Assembly (NCBI GenBank): GCA_019454125.1
Contig: CP075365.1
Span: 2,102,218 to 2,166,217 of the forward strand
From: Fimbriimonadaceae bacterium
GTDB taxonomy: Bacteria > Armatimonadota > Fimbriimonadia > Fimbriimonadales > Fimbriimonadaceae
Direction: 5' to 3'
DNA length: 64,000 nucleotides
In this document: positions 57,788 to 64,000 of the stretch, one piece after another
Layout: each line of letters opens with the position of its first letter
Position numbering within the stretch: position 1 is the first letter of the stretch
Notes under the pieces: generated by a model
What the model was told of the DNA's origin: nothing
Seen by the model: the letters and a program-made list of their open reading frames with translations, nothing else
Database searches by the model: none
Position numbers and translations under genes: made by a program

Positions 57788-57831
57788 CCTGACGATGGTA
57801 CACTCATGTTCTTGAGTGTAAGGGCATCATG
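57788..57831 (+). promoter_or_regulatory. Operator-like inverted repeat before dnaJ-hspR
   Basis: Eight-base arms TACACTCA (57799-57806) and TGAGTGTA (57813-57820) with a six-base gap, ending eight bases before the ATG. It contains CTTGAGT (57811-57817), the exact HAIR half-site of HspR, and ACTCATG (57802-57808), one mismatch from the other, in reversed order; CCTGACG sits N7 before the latter. Likely HspR binding site. Confidence 0.55.
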
Positions 57832-58791
57832 ACGCGTGACTACTACGAGGTGTTGGGAGTCCCTCGCCACGCCGACGAGAAGCAGATCAAGTCGGCCTAT
57901 CGCAAGCTCGCCCGGAAGTACCACCCGGACGTCAATCCGAACGACCCTTCTTCGGAGGCCAAGTTCAAGGAGATCGGCGAAGCCTACGCTGTTCTGGGCG
58001 ACGAGGAAAGGCGCAGGAAGTACGACCGCTTCGGCAGCCGGTTCGAGGAGGCTGAGCAGTACGGGGGCGGCGGCTTTCAGGTCGAAGAGGGAGACTTCGA
58101 CTTCGGCTCTATATTCGGCTCGATCTTCGGGGGTTTCGGGGGTGGTGGCGAAGCCTTCACCCGGCTCCGGGGGATGGAGCCGCACGACGTCGAGCATGCG
58201 ATCGAGGCCACGCTTGAGGAGATCGACTCGGGCACCTCGCGGACGCTGACTTACCAGACCCAAGACGCCTGCCCGACGTGCCAAGGGACGGGGCAGGTCA
58301 CGCTGGGCGACGCCCGGCGGCGTGGGGTCTGCCCGACCTGCCGCGGGACGCGGACCGTCGCGAACTCCCGGCGCATCCAGCTAAAGATCCCTGCCGGGTT
58401 CGAGGACGGAAAAAAGCTACGGGTGCCGGGGGGCGGGGCCAAGGGTTCCAACGGCAAGTCCGGAGACCTCTTCGTCGCCGTGCGGGTACTGCCGCACAAG
58501 CTCTTCAAGCGGAAGGGTGAGGACACCGAGGTGAGCGTCGACCTTCCCTTCACCCTGGCCGCGCTAGGCGGGCAGGTCCGGGTGCCTACCCCGCGCAGCG
58601 CGGGGCACATCACCGTGCCGCCGGGGACCCAGACGGGCCAAATTTTCCGCCTGCGCGGACAGGGGATCACGAAGCTCAAAGGAGGGCGGGGCGACCTGCT
58701 CGCCCGGGTGCGGATCACCGTCCCCGAGAAGCTGACCGATAAGCAAAAGAGACTGCTGCAAGACTTCGCCAAAACGGAGGAAACGTCGTGA
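57829..58791 (+). CDS. dnaJ: DnaJ/CbpA-type co-chaperone with a reduced zinc finger
   Basis: 320 residues. The J domain ([36 protein letters not shown]) with the HPD tripeptide at 33-35 stimulates DnaK. A Gly/Phe-rich linker ([19 protein letters not shown]) and the substrate-binding C-terminal barrels follow ([18 protein letters not shown], then [16 protein letters not shown]). Only two CxxCxG-type motifs are present (CPTCQGTGQ and CPTCRGTRT, near residues 146-167), giving at most one zinc site, where standard DnaJ has four motifs and CbpA none. It heads an operon with hspR, with which it overlaps by GTGA (58788-58791). DnaK and GrpE are not adjacent. Confidence 0.93.
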   Translation: MTRDYYEVLGVPRHADEKQIKSAYRKLARKYHPDVNPNDPSSEAKFKEIGEAYAVLGDEERRRKYDRFGSRFEEAEQYGGGGFQVEEGDFDFGSIFGSIFGGFGGGGEAFTRLRGMEPHDVEHAIEATLEEIDSGTSRTLTYQTQDACPTCQGTGQVTLGDARRRGVCPTCRGTRTVANSRRIQLKIPAGFEDGKKLRVPGGGAKGSNGKSGDLFVAVRVLPHKLFKRKGEDTEVSVDLPFTLAALGGQVRVPTPRSAGHITVPPGTQTGQIFRLRGQGITKLKGGRGDLLARVRITVPEKLTDKQKRLLQDFAKTEETS

Positions 58792-59192
58792 GGAGTCGGC
58801 AGCACCCGGTCTATATGATCGGGGTGGCCGCGGAGCTCTGCGGGGTGCACCCACAGACCCTCCGGCAATACGAGCGGCTCGGCTTGGTCGTCCCCGCCCG
58901 AGTCGGCACCAAGAACCGGCTTTACAGCGACGAAGACGTCCAACGGGTGCGCCGCATCCAACGGCTGACCCAGCAGTTGGGAGTCAACCTTGCGGGGGTC
59001 GAAATCATCCTTCGGCTGCTCGACGAGATGGACGAACAGCGGATGGACTTTGAACAACAAATGGAAGATTACGCCACCGAAGTTGAACAAAGGGTGCAGA
59101 ACATGCTCCAGAACACGAACGTCCCCGTCCGCACCGACGGCCGCCTGTTGCCCGTTCCGAAGTACCGTCCCGCGCGAAAGTCCGATCTTTAA
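58788..59192 (+). CDS. hspR: HspR-type MerR-family heat-shock repressor
   Basis: 134 residues from a GTG overlapping the dnaJ stop. The MerR-type winged helix is at residues 9-75: [47 protein letters not shown], with the [13 protein letters not shown] stretch characteristic of HspR, then a coiled-coil dimerisation helix (about 80-110). In actinobacteria HspR binds HAIR sequences with DnaK as co-repressor. Here it is co-transcribed with dnaJ, and an inverted repeat with HAIR half-sites lies upstream of dnaJ, so autoregulation of the pair is likely. Confidence 0.9.
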   Translation: MRSRQHPVYMIGVAAELCGVHPQTLRQYERLGLVVPARVGTKNRLYSDEDVQRVRRIQRLTQQLGVNLAGVEIILRLLDEMDEQRMDFEQQMEDYATEVEQRVQNMLQNTNVPVRTDGRLLPVPKYRPARKSDL

Positions 59193-59219
59193 CCGACACG
59201 TCGCGGGGGTTGGTGCCGA

Positions 59220-59225
59220 TAGAAT
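59220..59225 (+). promoter_or_regulatory. Putative -10 box of the esterase gene
   Basis: TAGAAT, eight bases before the ATG at 59234, no ribosome binding site. Confidence 0.5.
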
Positions 59226-59233
59226 AAGCAGAG

Positions 59234-60088
59234 ATGTTGAGCCTTGCCCTCCTTGTCGCCGCCAACCTTGGCCTGGACGTCCGCACCGAAGTGCCCTACC
59301 GCACGGTCGGCGGAAAGACGCTGATGATGGACATCTACAAGCCGAAGGGCGAGGCCGAGGAGGAGATCCCGATGGTCGTTGTGATCCACGGCGGGACCTG
59401 GATGGCGGGCAAGCGGCAGGATATGGCGGCGATTTGCCAGGCCATCGCCCGCGAGGGGATGGCGGCCGCGACGGTGGATTACCGCTTGGCCCCGAACAGC
59501 CGCTGGCCCGCGATGATCGAGGACTGCCAAGCGGCGGTCCGCTTCCTGCGGGCAAAGGCGGACGACTACGGGCTCGACACGGACGCCTTTGGCTCCTGCG
59601 GGGCGAGCGCGGGGGGGCATCTGGCGCTGCTGCTGGGCTTGACCGACACCTGGGAACAAGACCCCGCCGACAACCCCGACCAAAGTAGCCGGGTGGGCGC
59701 GGTCTTCAACCTCTTCGGCCCGGTCGACCTCACCCAAGACTTCGATGTGAAGCTTGCCGACTTCGTCAGCAAAGCGGTGATCGGCAAACCCTACGCGGAC
59801 TCCAAGGAGGAGATCGCCAGGTTCAGCCCGATCACCTACGTCGACGGCACCCAGCCCCCGATCTTCACCCTGCAGGGCGAGGCGGATACGGTCGTGCCGT
59901 TCCGCCAGGCACAGCGGCTGGACGAGGCGGTGAGGGCCAAGGGCGGGACGCATGAACTCACGCTCCTCAAGAAGATGGGTCACGGGATCGATGAGAAGGA
60001 CCCCGAACAGATGAAAGGCGTGAAGGCGGGAATCGACTTCCTGAAAGACCTTCTTCTCCGCAAAGTTGCGGGAACACTGCGCGGTTAG
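59234..60088 (+). CDS. Alpha/beta-hydrolase of the BD-FAE/esterase-lipase type
   Basis: 284 residues. A hydrophobic N-terminus (MLSLALLVAANLG) may be a signal or lipid anchor. The oxyanion hole is in VVIHGGTWMAGKR, the nucleophile in GSCGASAGGHLALL (G-x-S-x-G-G), the acid near GEADTVVPF and the catalytic histidine in KMGHGIDE. The order fits the HSL-like acetyl-esterase/feruloyl-esterase group (Abhydrolase_3). The natural substrate is unknown. Confidence 0.85.
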   Translation: MLSLALLVAANLGLDVRTEVPYRTVGGKTLMMDIYKPKGEAEEEIPMVVVIHGGTWMAGKRQDMAAICQAIAREGMAAATVDYRLAPNSRWPAMIEDCQAAVRFLRAKADDYGLDTDAFGSCGASAGGHLALLLGLTDTWEQDPADNPDQSSRVGAVFNLFGPVDLTQDFDVKLADFVSKAVIGKPYADSKEEIARFSPITYVDGTQPPIFTLQGEADTVVPFRQAQRLDEAVRAKGGTHELTLLKKMGHGIDEKDPEQMKGVKAGIDFLKDLLLRKVAGTLRG

Positions 60089-60112
60089 GCTGGAAAAACG
60101 CCGGGCGTCCAG

Positions 60113-60118
60113 TAGAAT
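60113..60118 (+). promoter_or_regulatory. Putative -10 box of the subtilisin-like protease gene
   Basis: TAGAAT preceded by G, seven bases before the GTG at 60126. No ribosome binding site. Confidence 0.5.
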
Positions 60119-60125
60119 CTCCTGC

Positions 60126-62063
60126 GTGTTTTCGCTGTTCTTGCAGGCTTCAGAGGACGCTGCCCTAACGGACCTGGCCGCCCGCCTCGCCGTCGCGGAC
60201 TCCCGGGTCGCGGCCCATTCCGCTTCCCTCGCGGCCCGCTTGGGGCTTCCCATGCGAGGGACGAACGCGAACGGCGACTTCCAGCTTGCCGGCTGGGAAG
60301 TGGGGCCGGTCTATCGGCAGACGTGCAACCTGGGCACGGCGAAAACGATAGGCGCGGACCTTGTCTGGCCGAACGGCGGCGCAGGATATTCCCTCACGGG
60401 CGCGGGCCTGAAGGTCGGCGTCTGGGACAGCGGCCCCGTCTTCGCCCACAGCGAACTCACCGGACGGGTCACCGTGATCGACAACGGCCAGCCCGTCAGC
60501 GGCCACGCTACCCACGTGGCCGGGACGATCGCGGCGACGGGGGCCGACCCAAACGCAAAGGGCATGGCGTACCAGGGCCTGATCGATTCGCGCGATTGGA
60601 ACAACGACCTGGCCGAGCTTGCGGCCGCCGCGGCCGCCGGGCTCACCCTCTCCAGCCACTCGTACACCGCCGTCTGCGGATGGAGCAACAACTACTTCGG
60701 CGACGGAAAGTGGGCATGGTTCGGCGATCCTGCGATCTCCCAGACTTCCGATTGGAAGTTCGGCTTTTACGACGCGACCGCCCGCGACCTGGACAGCGTG
60801 TGCAGAACCGCGTCCCGGCTGCTTCCGGTGGTCGCGGCAGGCAACGACCGCTCGGACACCGGCCCCGTCCCAGGCACGCCCTACTGGCTCGTGACCAACG
60901 TGAAAGTGCTGAGCACGGACGTGCGCAACAAGGACGGGGGGACCCTGGGCTACGACAGCCTGCCCATGGGGATGCAGACGGCCAAGAACCCGCTCTGCGT
61001 CGGGGGCTGCGCGAAAATCCCGAACCGGTATGGCAAGCCGGGAGACGTGGTGCTCGGGCCCTATAGCAGCTCGGGACCGACGGACGACGGCCGCATTAAG
61101 CCGGACCTCGTCGCGCCCGGCACCGGGGTCTATTCGATCTTCGAGGACCAGCGCTATGGCGAGTTGACGGGGACTTCGTCCTCTGCCCCAACGGTGGCCG
61201 GCGGCTTGAGCCTGGTGCGGCAGCGCTATCGGCAGACCCACGGCAACGCGGATCCTCGGGGGGCGACCCTGAAGGCGCTCGCGGTCCACGCAGCGCGGGA
61301 AGCCGGCCCCTACGAAGGGCCGGACTATCGGTTCGGCTACGGTCTCTTCGACGCGGCCGCGGCGGCGCGGCTCGCCACGTTCGACCAGCAAGTCACCAAC
61401 ACGGTCCTGGAAGGGACGCTGACCCAGGGCGGGGTCTTCACGACCCAGATCCAGTGCGACGGCGACCAGCCGGTCAAGGCCACCCTCGTGTGGATGGACG
61501 AAGCGGGGCCCGTTCCCCCGGTCAGGCTCAACCCGGCGACCCGCATCCTCGTGAACGATCTGGACCTGCGGATCGTCAAAGGCGCCTCGATCGCCCTCCC
61601 CTGGACGCTCGATCCAGCCGCCCCCGGCCGCGCCGCCGTGCGCGCGGACAACTGGCGCGACAACGTGGAGCAAGTCGTCTTCCCCACCAGGCCGGAGGGT
61701 GTCTACACGATCCGCGTCACCCACAAACGCACCCTGACGAGGGCGCAGCCTTTCTCGTTGGTCGTGACCGGGGCCAACCCGCCCTTGGCGCTGGCCGCGA
61801 AGCCCAACCGCGTGAAGGGCGGCTCTCCCAACGTGGTGACCGCGACGGTCGACGTCGGCATCCCCGCGTCGAAGGGCTTGGTGCTCAAGCTGACCTCCGA
61901 CAACGCGGCTGCGAAGGTGCCCGCCACCGTCGTGGTCCCGGCCGGCGCGACGCGCGCCACCTTCACGATAGACCACTCCGCCGTGACAGTGGACCAAGTG
62001 GTCAAGATTTCCGCGCTGGGCTCCGGAGTGACTCGCCAAGTGACCCTGACGCTCGTCAAATAG
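60126..62063 (+). CDS. Subtilisin-like (S8) serine protease with C-terminal beta-sandwich
   Basis: 645 residues from GTG 60126; the frame continues to 60066 but that part overlaps the esterase gene and has no signal. The catalytic triad is D101 in VGVWDSG, H130 in GHATHVAGTIAATGA (usual HGTHVAGT slightly altered) and S353 in GTSSSAPTVAGG. The last about 90 residues (AAKPNRVKGGSPNVVTATVDVGIPASKGLVLKLTSDNAAAKVPATVVVPAGATRATF, listed by its repeats) form an adhesive beta-sandwich typical of Fimbriimonadia exported proteins. The short N-terminal hydrophobic part is a weak signal peptide. Cleaves exported or extracellular proteins. Confidence 0.88.
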   Translation: MFSLFLQASEDAALTDLAARLAVADSRVAAHSASLAARLGLPMRGTNANGDFQLAGWEVGPVYRQTCNLGTAKTIGADLVWPNGGAGYSLTGAGLKVGVWDSGPVFAHSELTGRVTVIDNGQPVSGHATHVAGTIAATGADPNAKGMAYQGLIDSRDWNNDLAELAAAAAAGLTLSSHSYTAVCGWSNNYFGDGKWAWFGDPAISQTSDWKFGFYDATARDLDSVCRTASRLLPVVAAGNDRSDTGPVPGTPYWLVTNVKVLSTDVRNKDGGTLGYDSLPMGMQTAKNPLCVGGCAKIPNRYGKPGDVVLGPYSSSGPTDDGRIKPDLVAPGTGVYSIFEDQRYGELTGTSSSAPTVAGGLSLVRQRYRQTHGNADPRGATLKALAVHAAREAGPYEGPDYRFGYGLFDAAAAARLATFDQQVTNTVLEGTLTQGGVFTTQIQCDGDQPVKATLVWMDEAGPVPPVRLNPATRILVNDLDLRIVKGASIALPWTLDPAAPGRAAVRADNWRDNVEQVVFPTRPEGVYTIRVTHKRTLTRAQPFSLVVTGANPPLALAAKPNRVKGGSPNVVTATVDVGIPASKGLVLKLTSDNAAAKVPATVVVPAGATRATFTIDHSAVTVDQVVKISALGSGVTRQVTLTLVK

Positions 62064-62066
62064 CAC

Positions 62067-62100
62067 CCGGCCCGATGGGTTTTTGAACCCGGAGGGCCGG
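62067..62100. terminator. Compound hairpin between protease and pgk
   Basis: Outer stem CCGGCCC (62067-62073) / GGGCCGG (62094-62100) and inner stem GGGTT/AACCC with a loop of T's. It follows the protease stop by a few bases, so it is likely its terminator, though there is no T tract after it. Confidence 0.5.
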
Positions 62101-62106
62101 TAAGAT
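62101..62106 (+). promoter_or_regulatory. Putative -10 box of pgk
   Basis: TAAGAT, six bases before the ATG at 62113, directly after the hairpin. Confidence 0.45.
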
Positions 62107-62112
62107 TAGGGC

Positions 62113-63288
62113 ATGGCCCTCGCCAAAAAGACGGTTCGCGACGCGGAGGTTTCTGGCAAGACGGTGCTCGTCCGGTGCGACTTCAACGTGCCGCTGGAAG
62201 GCGCGCGCATCACGGACGACCGCCGCATCACGGAAGCCTTGCCTACCATAAGGCTCCTAGTCGAGAAGGGGGCGAAGGTCGTGCTCTGCTCGCACTTGGG
62301 CCGGCCGAAGGGGGTGACGCCCGAGTTCTCGCTGAAGCCGGTGGCCGACCGCTTGGGCGAGCTTCTCGGAAGGCCGGTCTCCTTGGCGGGGGACTGCGTC
62401 GGGCCCGAGGTAGAGGCGGCGGTGGCAGCTTTGGATGCGGGCGGCGTCCTGCTGTTGGAGAACGTCCGGTTCCACCCGGAAGAGGAAAAGAACGCGCCGT
62501 CATTTGCCGCCGAACTGGCGAAAGGCAAAGATCTCTTTGTGAACGACGCCTTCGGCACGGCCCACCGGGCGCACGCCTCGACCGAGGGCGTGGCGCGGGT
62601 GCTCCCTGGCTATGCGGGGCTTCTTATTGAAAAGGAACTGCAGTACCTGGGCGAGGCGCTCCACGACCCGGCGCGGCCGTTCGTGGCGGTGCTCGGAGGC
62701 GCAAAGGTCGCGGACAAGATCAAGGTGATCGATAACCTGTTGCCGAAGGTGGATAAGCTCCTGATCGGCGGCGGGATGGCGTTCACCTTCCTCAGCGCCC
62801 AAGGGTTCGAGATCGGGATGTCGCTCCTGGACTCGGACAGCGTGGACTATGCGAAAGGCGTGCTGAAGCAGCACGCGGGCAAGCTCATGGTGCCGGTGGA
62901 CGCGGTGGTCGCACCGAGCTTCAGCGAAGAAGGGCCGATCGCGGTGGTCGACGCGAACAAGATCCCGCCGGACCAGATGGGGCTGGACATTGGGCCGCGC
63001 ACGGCCCTCTCCTTCCGAGAGACAGTGGCGGCAGCAGGCACCGTGGTCTGGAACGGCCCGATGGGCGTCTTCGAGATGCCGGCCTTTGCCGAGGGCACAA
63101 AGGCGCTCTGCCAGGGCTTGGCCGAGTGCAGGGGGACGACCGTGGTCGGCGGCGGGGACAGCGCCTCGGCGGCCGAGATCTTTGGCGTGGCCGACAAGGT
63201 GACGCACGTCAGCACCGGCGGCGGCGCCTCGCTGGAATACCTCGAGGGCAAGGAACTGCCCGGTATCGCCGCGCTCCAGGACGCGTGA
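62113..63288 (+). CDS. pgk: Phosphoglycerate kinase
   Basis: Glycolytic ATP-forming enzyme, 391 residues, the usual length. KTVLVRCDFNVPLEG, DDRRITEALPTIR, HLGRPKG, VNDAFGTAHRAHAST, VLGGAKVADKI, VDKLLIGGGMAF and WNGPMGVFE then GGGDSASA give the N- and C-terminal domains with the hinge. The stop shares one base with the hpt ATG (TGATG at 63286-63290). The gene follows the leaderless pattern, with TAAGAT six bases before the ATG. Confidence 0.96.
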   Translation: MALAKKTVRDAEVSGKTVLVRCDFNVPLEGARITDDRRITEALPTIRLLVEKGAKVVLCSHLGRPKGVTPEFSLKPVADRLGELLGRPVSLAGDCVGPEVEAAVAALDAGGVLLLENVRFHPEEEKNAPSFAAELAKGKDLFVNDAFGTAHRAHASTEGVARVLPGYAGLLIEKELQYLGEALHDPARPFVAVLGGAKVADKIKVIDNLLPKVDKLLIGGGMAFTFLSAQGFEIGMSLLDSDSVDYAKGVLKQHAGKLMVPVDAVVAPSFSEEGPIAVVDANKIPPDQMGLDIGPRTALSFRETVAAAGTVVWNGPMGVFEMPAFAEGTKALCQGLAECRGTTVVGGGDSASAAEIFGVADKVTHVSTGGGASLEYLEGKELPGIAALQDA

Positions 63289-63818
63289 TGACGAGCGAGA
63301 CCCTTCGGATGGAGACCCTGATCGGTGCGGACGACCTTGCCCGGCGGTGCCGCGAGCTCGCGCAGGAGATCGACGAGGTTTATGCGGGAGAGCCGGTCGT
63401 CCTGATCGCCGTGCTGAACGGGGCGTTCGTCTTCGTGGCGGACCTGGTGCGGCATATGCAGACCCCCCTCACGGTCGATTTCGTGCAGATCGGGACATAC
63501 GCCGACCGGACGGAGTCCAGCGGGGTCTTCCGGTTCAAGAAGGACCACGAGACCAATATCGAGGGGCGGCACGTGCTGGTGGTGGAGGACATCGTCGACA
63601 CGGGCCATACGCTCAGCCGGCTCACCGAGCTCCTCAGGACGCGCCAGCCCAAATCCCTGCGGGTCGCGACGATGCTGGACAAGCCTTCCCGCCGGGCCCA
63701 CGAGGCCCTAGTGGATTTCGTCGGGTTCGAGGTCCCCGACGTCTTTGTGGTAGGATACGGTTTGGATTACGCGGAAAGGTTTCGTAACCTTCCTCATGTA
63801 GCCGTCCTGGGCTTTTGA
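63288..63818 (+). CDS. hpt: Hypoxanthine phosphoribosyltransferase
   Basis: Purine salvage enzyme, 176 residues from ATG 63288; the frame open from 63126 lies inside pgk. IAVLNGAFVFVADLVRHM is the flexible-loop region, the PRPP motif is VLVVEDIVDTGHTL (near residue 103) and the C-terminal part DVFVVGYGLDYAERFRNLP matches bacterial Hpt/HprT. Coupled to pgk by a one-base overlap. In many genomes hpt is followed by ftsH; here two short frames follow before the window ends. Confidence 0.94.
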   Translation: MTSETLRMETLIGADDLARRCRELAQEIDEVYAGEPVVLIAVLNGAFVFVADLVRHMQTPLTVDFVQIGTYADRTESSGVFRFKKDHETNIEGRHVLVVEDIVDTGHTLSRLTELLRTRQPKSLRVATMLDKPSRRAHEALVDFVGFEVPDVFVVGYGLDYAERFRNLPHVAVLGF

Positions 63819-63919
63819 GCTTCCTGCCCAACTCCCCAGTTCTCCATCACCAGCTCGGCTTCGTCAGCAACGGCTTTCCGCTTGGCGAGACCACCTACGA
63901 ACGAAACGTCACCGAATGA
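63815..63919 (+). CDS. Possible 34-residue peptide between hpt and the next gene
   Basis: A TTG at 63815 overlaps the hpt stop (TTGA) and the frame ends in ATGA (63916-63919), the start of the next gene. The peptide (SFLPNSPVLHHQLGFVSNGF, then further to VTE) has no recognisable motif and no signal. It fits the coupled-overlap style of the region, but it could also be noncoding spacer. Low confidence. Confidence 0.3.
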   Translation: MSFLPNSPVLHHQLGFVSNGFPLGETTYERNVTE

Positions 63920-64000
63920 CGCACGTATTCCGACCCCGAAAATCCGAGGCCGGCTCTGGCAAGCGACGCCGCCACCGCGGCCCGCGCGAAGAGCGCCCGG
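63916..64000 (+). CDS. Start of a gene cut by the window end
   Basis: ATG 63916 opens a frame that stays open to the last base (about 28 residues: THVFRPRKSEAGSGKRRRHR and further arginines). The start is very basic. It could be the beginning of a DNA- or RNA-binding or ATPase protein; no family can be told from the fragment. Confidence 0.4.
   Translation, partial: MTHVFRPRKSEAGSGKRRRHRGPREERP

Noticed and set aside
57799-57804. TACACT as a -10 box of dnaJ
   Set aside because: It is part of the inverted repeat and 24 bases from the ATG with no -35 box at normal spacing; kept only as part of the operator-like feature.
60165-62066. Long open frame on the minus strand across the protease gene
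   Set aside because: It mirrors the S8 protease, which has the complete catalytic triad; high GC commonly leaves long antisense frames open and this one is Arg/Gly/His-rich without motifs.
1-64000. CRISPR arrays, IS elements, prophage or attachment sites
   Set aside because: No regularly spaced direct repeats, transposase, integrase or terminal inverted repeats were recognised on reading both strands; both tRNAs have intact surroundings without integrase genes.

Overview
The window reads as a contiguous piece of a high-GC (roughly 60-70 % in most places) bacterial chromosome with densely packed genes, two tRNAs and no rRNA, transposase, phage gene or CRISPR array that I can see. The best guess for the source is Armatimonadota, class Fimbriimonadia. 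This rests on an exported prepilin-type protein with the [18 protein letters not shown] leader followed by a long DUF1559-like tail, on Bacteroidota/Planctomycetota-style exported proteins, on an actinobacterial-type HspR regulator in an otherwise Gram-negative-looking gene set (outer-membrane barrel, RseB-like protein, Hfq, MacA-like adaptor), and on many apparently leaderless genes. The assignment is inference; a 16S or marker-gene search would settle it.

Layout. 1-3.1 kb: branched-chain amino-acid ABC transporter livHMG (livF not seen). 3.2-10.9 kb: dnaE, a small exported helical protein, sucD, a cysteine desulfurase and the housekeeping sigma factor. 10.9-13.8 kb (minus): MacB-like permease and MacA-like adaptor. 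13.9-20.7 kb: ROK kinase, dGTPase-like HD hydrolase, exported beta-helix/PA14 protein, hypotheticals, CBS protein, Bcp peroxiredoxin. 20.7-22.9 kb: panBC, a basic conserved protein, tRNA-Thr. 23-29 kb: MFS exporter, GT4 glycosyltransferase, DUF1385 membrane protein, NIF3-like, DinB-like and YciI-like proteins, tRNA-Glu. 29-42.6 kb is envelope-centred: LysM/SH3/NlpC hydrolase, two GT2 glycosyltransferases, O-antigen-ligase-like protein with a TPR tail, PBP2, PBP1a, RseB-like/anti-sigma/ECF sigma trio, an outer-membrane barrel and an M20 peptidase. 42.6-47.3 kb: ferredoxin, apt, OB-fold protein, miaA-hfq-dapF, smpB, tandem FKBP lipoprotein. 47.3-50.8 kb: pseudopilin-like protein and a lower-GC pair of hypotheticals. 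50.8-57.7 kb: pyruvate dehydrogenase E1 beta/alpha, XRE regulator, large exported protein, HDOD protein. 57.8-59.2 kb: dnaJ-hspR. 59.2-64 kb: esterase, subtilisin-like protease, pgk, hpt and the start of a further gene.

How it works together. Genes are often coupled by four-base stop/start overlaps (ATGA, GTGA and once CTGA). About twenty genes on both strands have a TANNNT-like -10 box ending about 4-10 bases before the start codon and no Shine-Dalgarno sequence, which predicts leaderless transcripts; a smaller set has clear ribosome binding sites. The envelope cluster puts two peptidoglycan synthases next to an ECF sigma factor, its membrane anti-sigma factor and an RseB-like sensor, which suggests that cell-wall synthesis and an envelope-stress response are linked.

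No complete undescribed defence or biosynthetic system is visible. The most interesting items are the leaderless promoter pattern, a seven-base tandem repeat sitting on the start codon of an exported protein, an inverted repeat just upstream of dnaJ-hspR, insertions in both Liv permeases, a ROK kinase with a broken zinc motif, and abrupt GC steps inside single genes.
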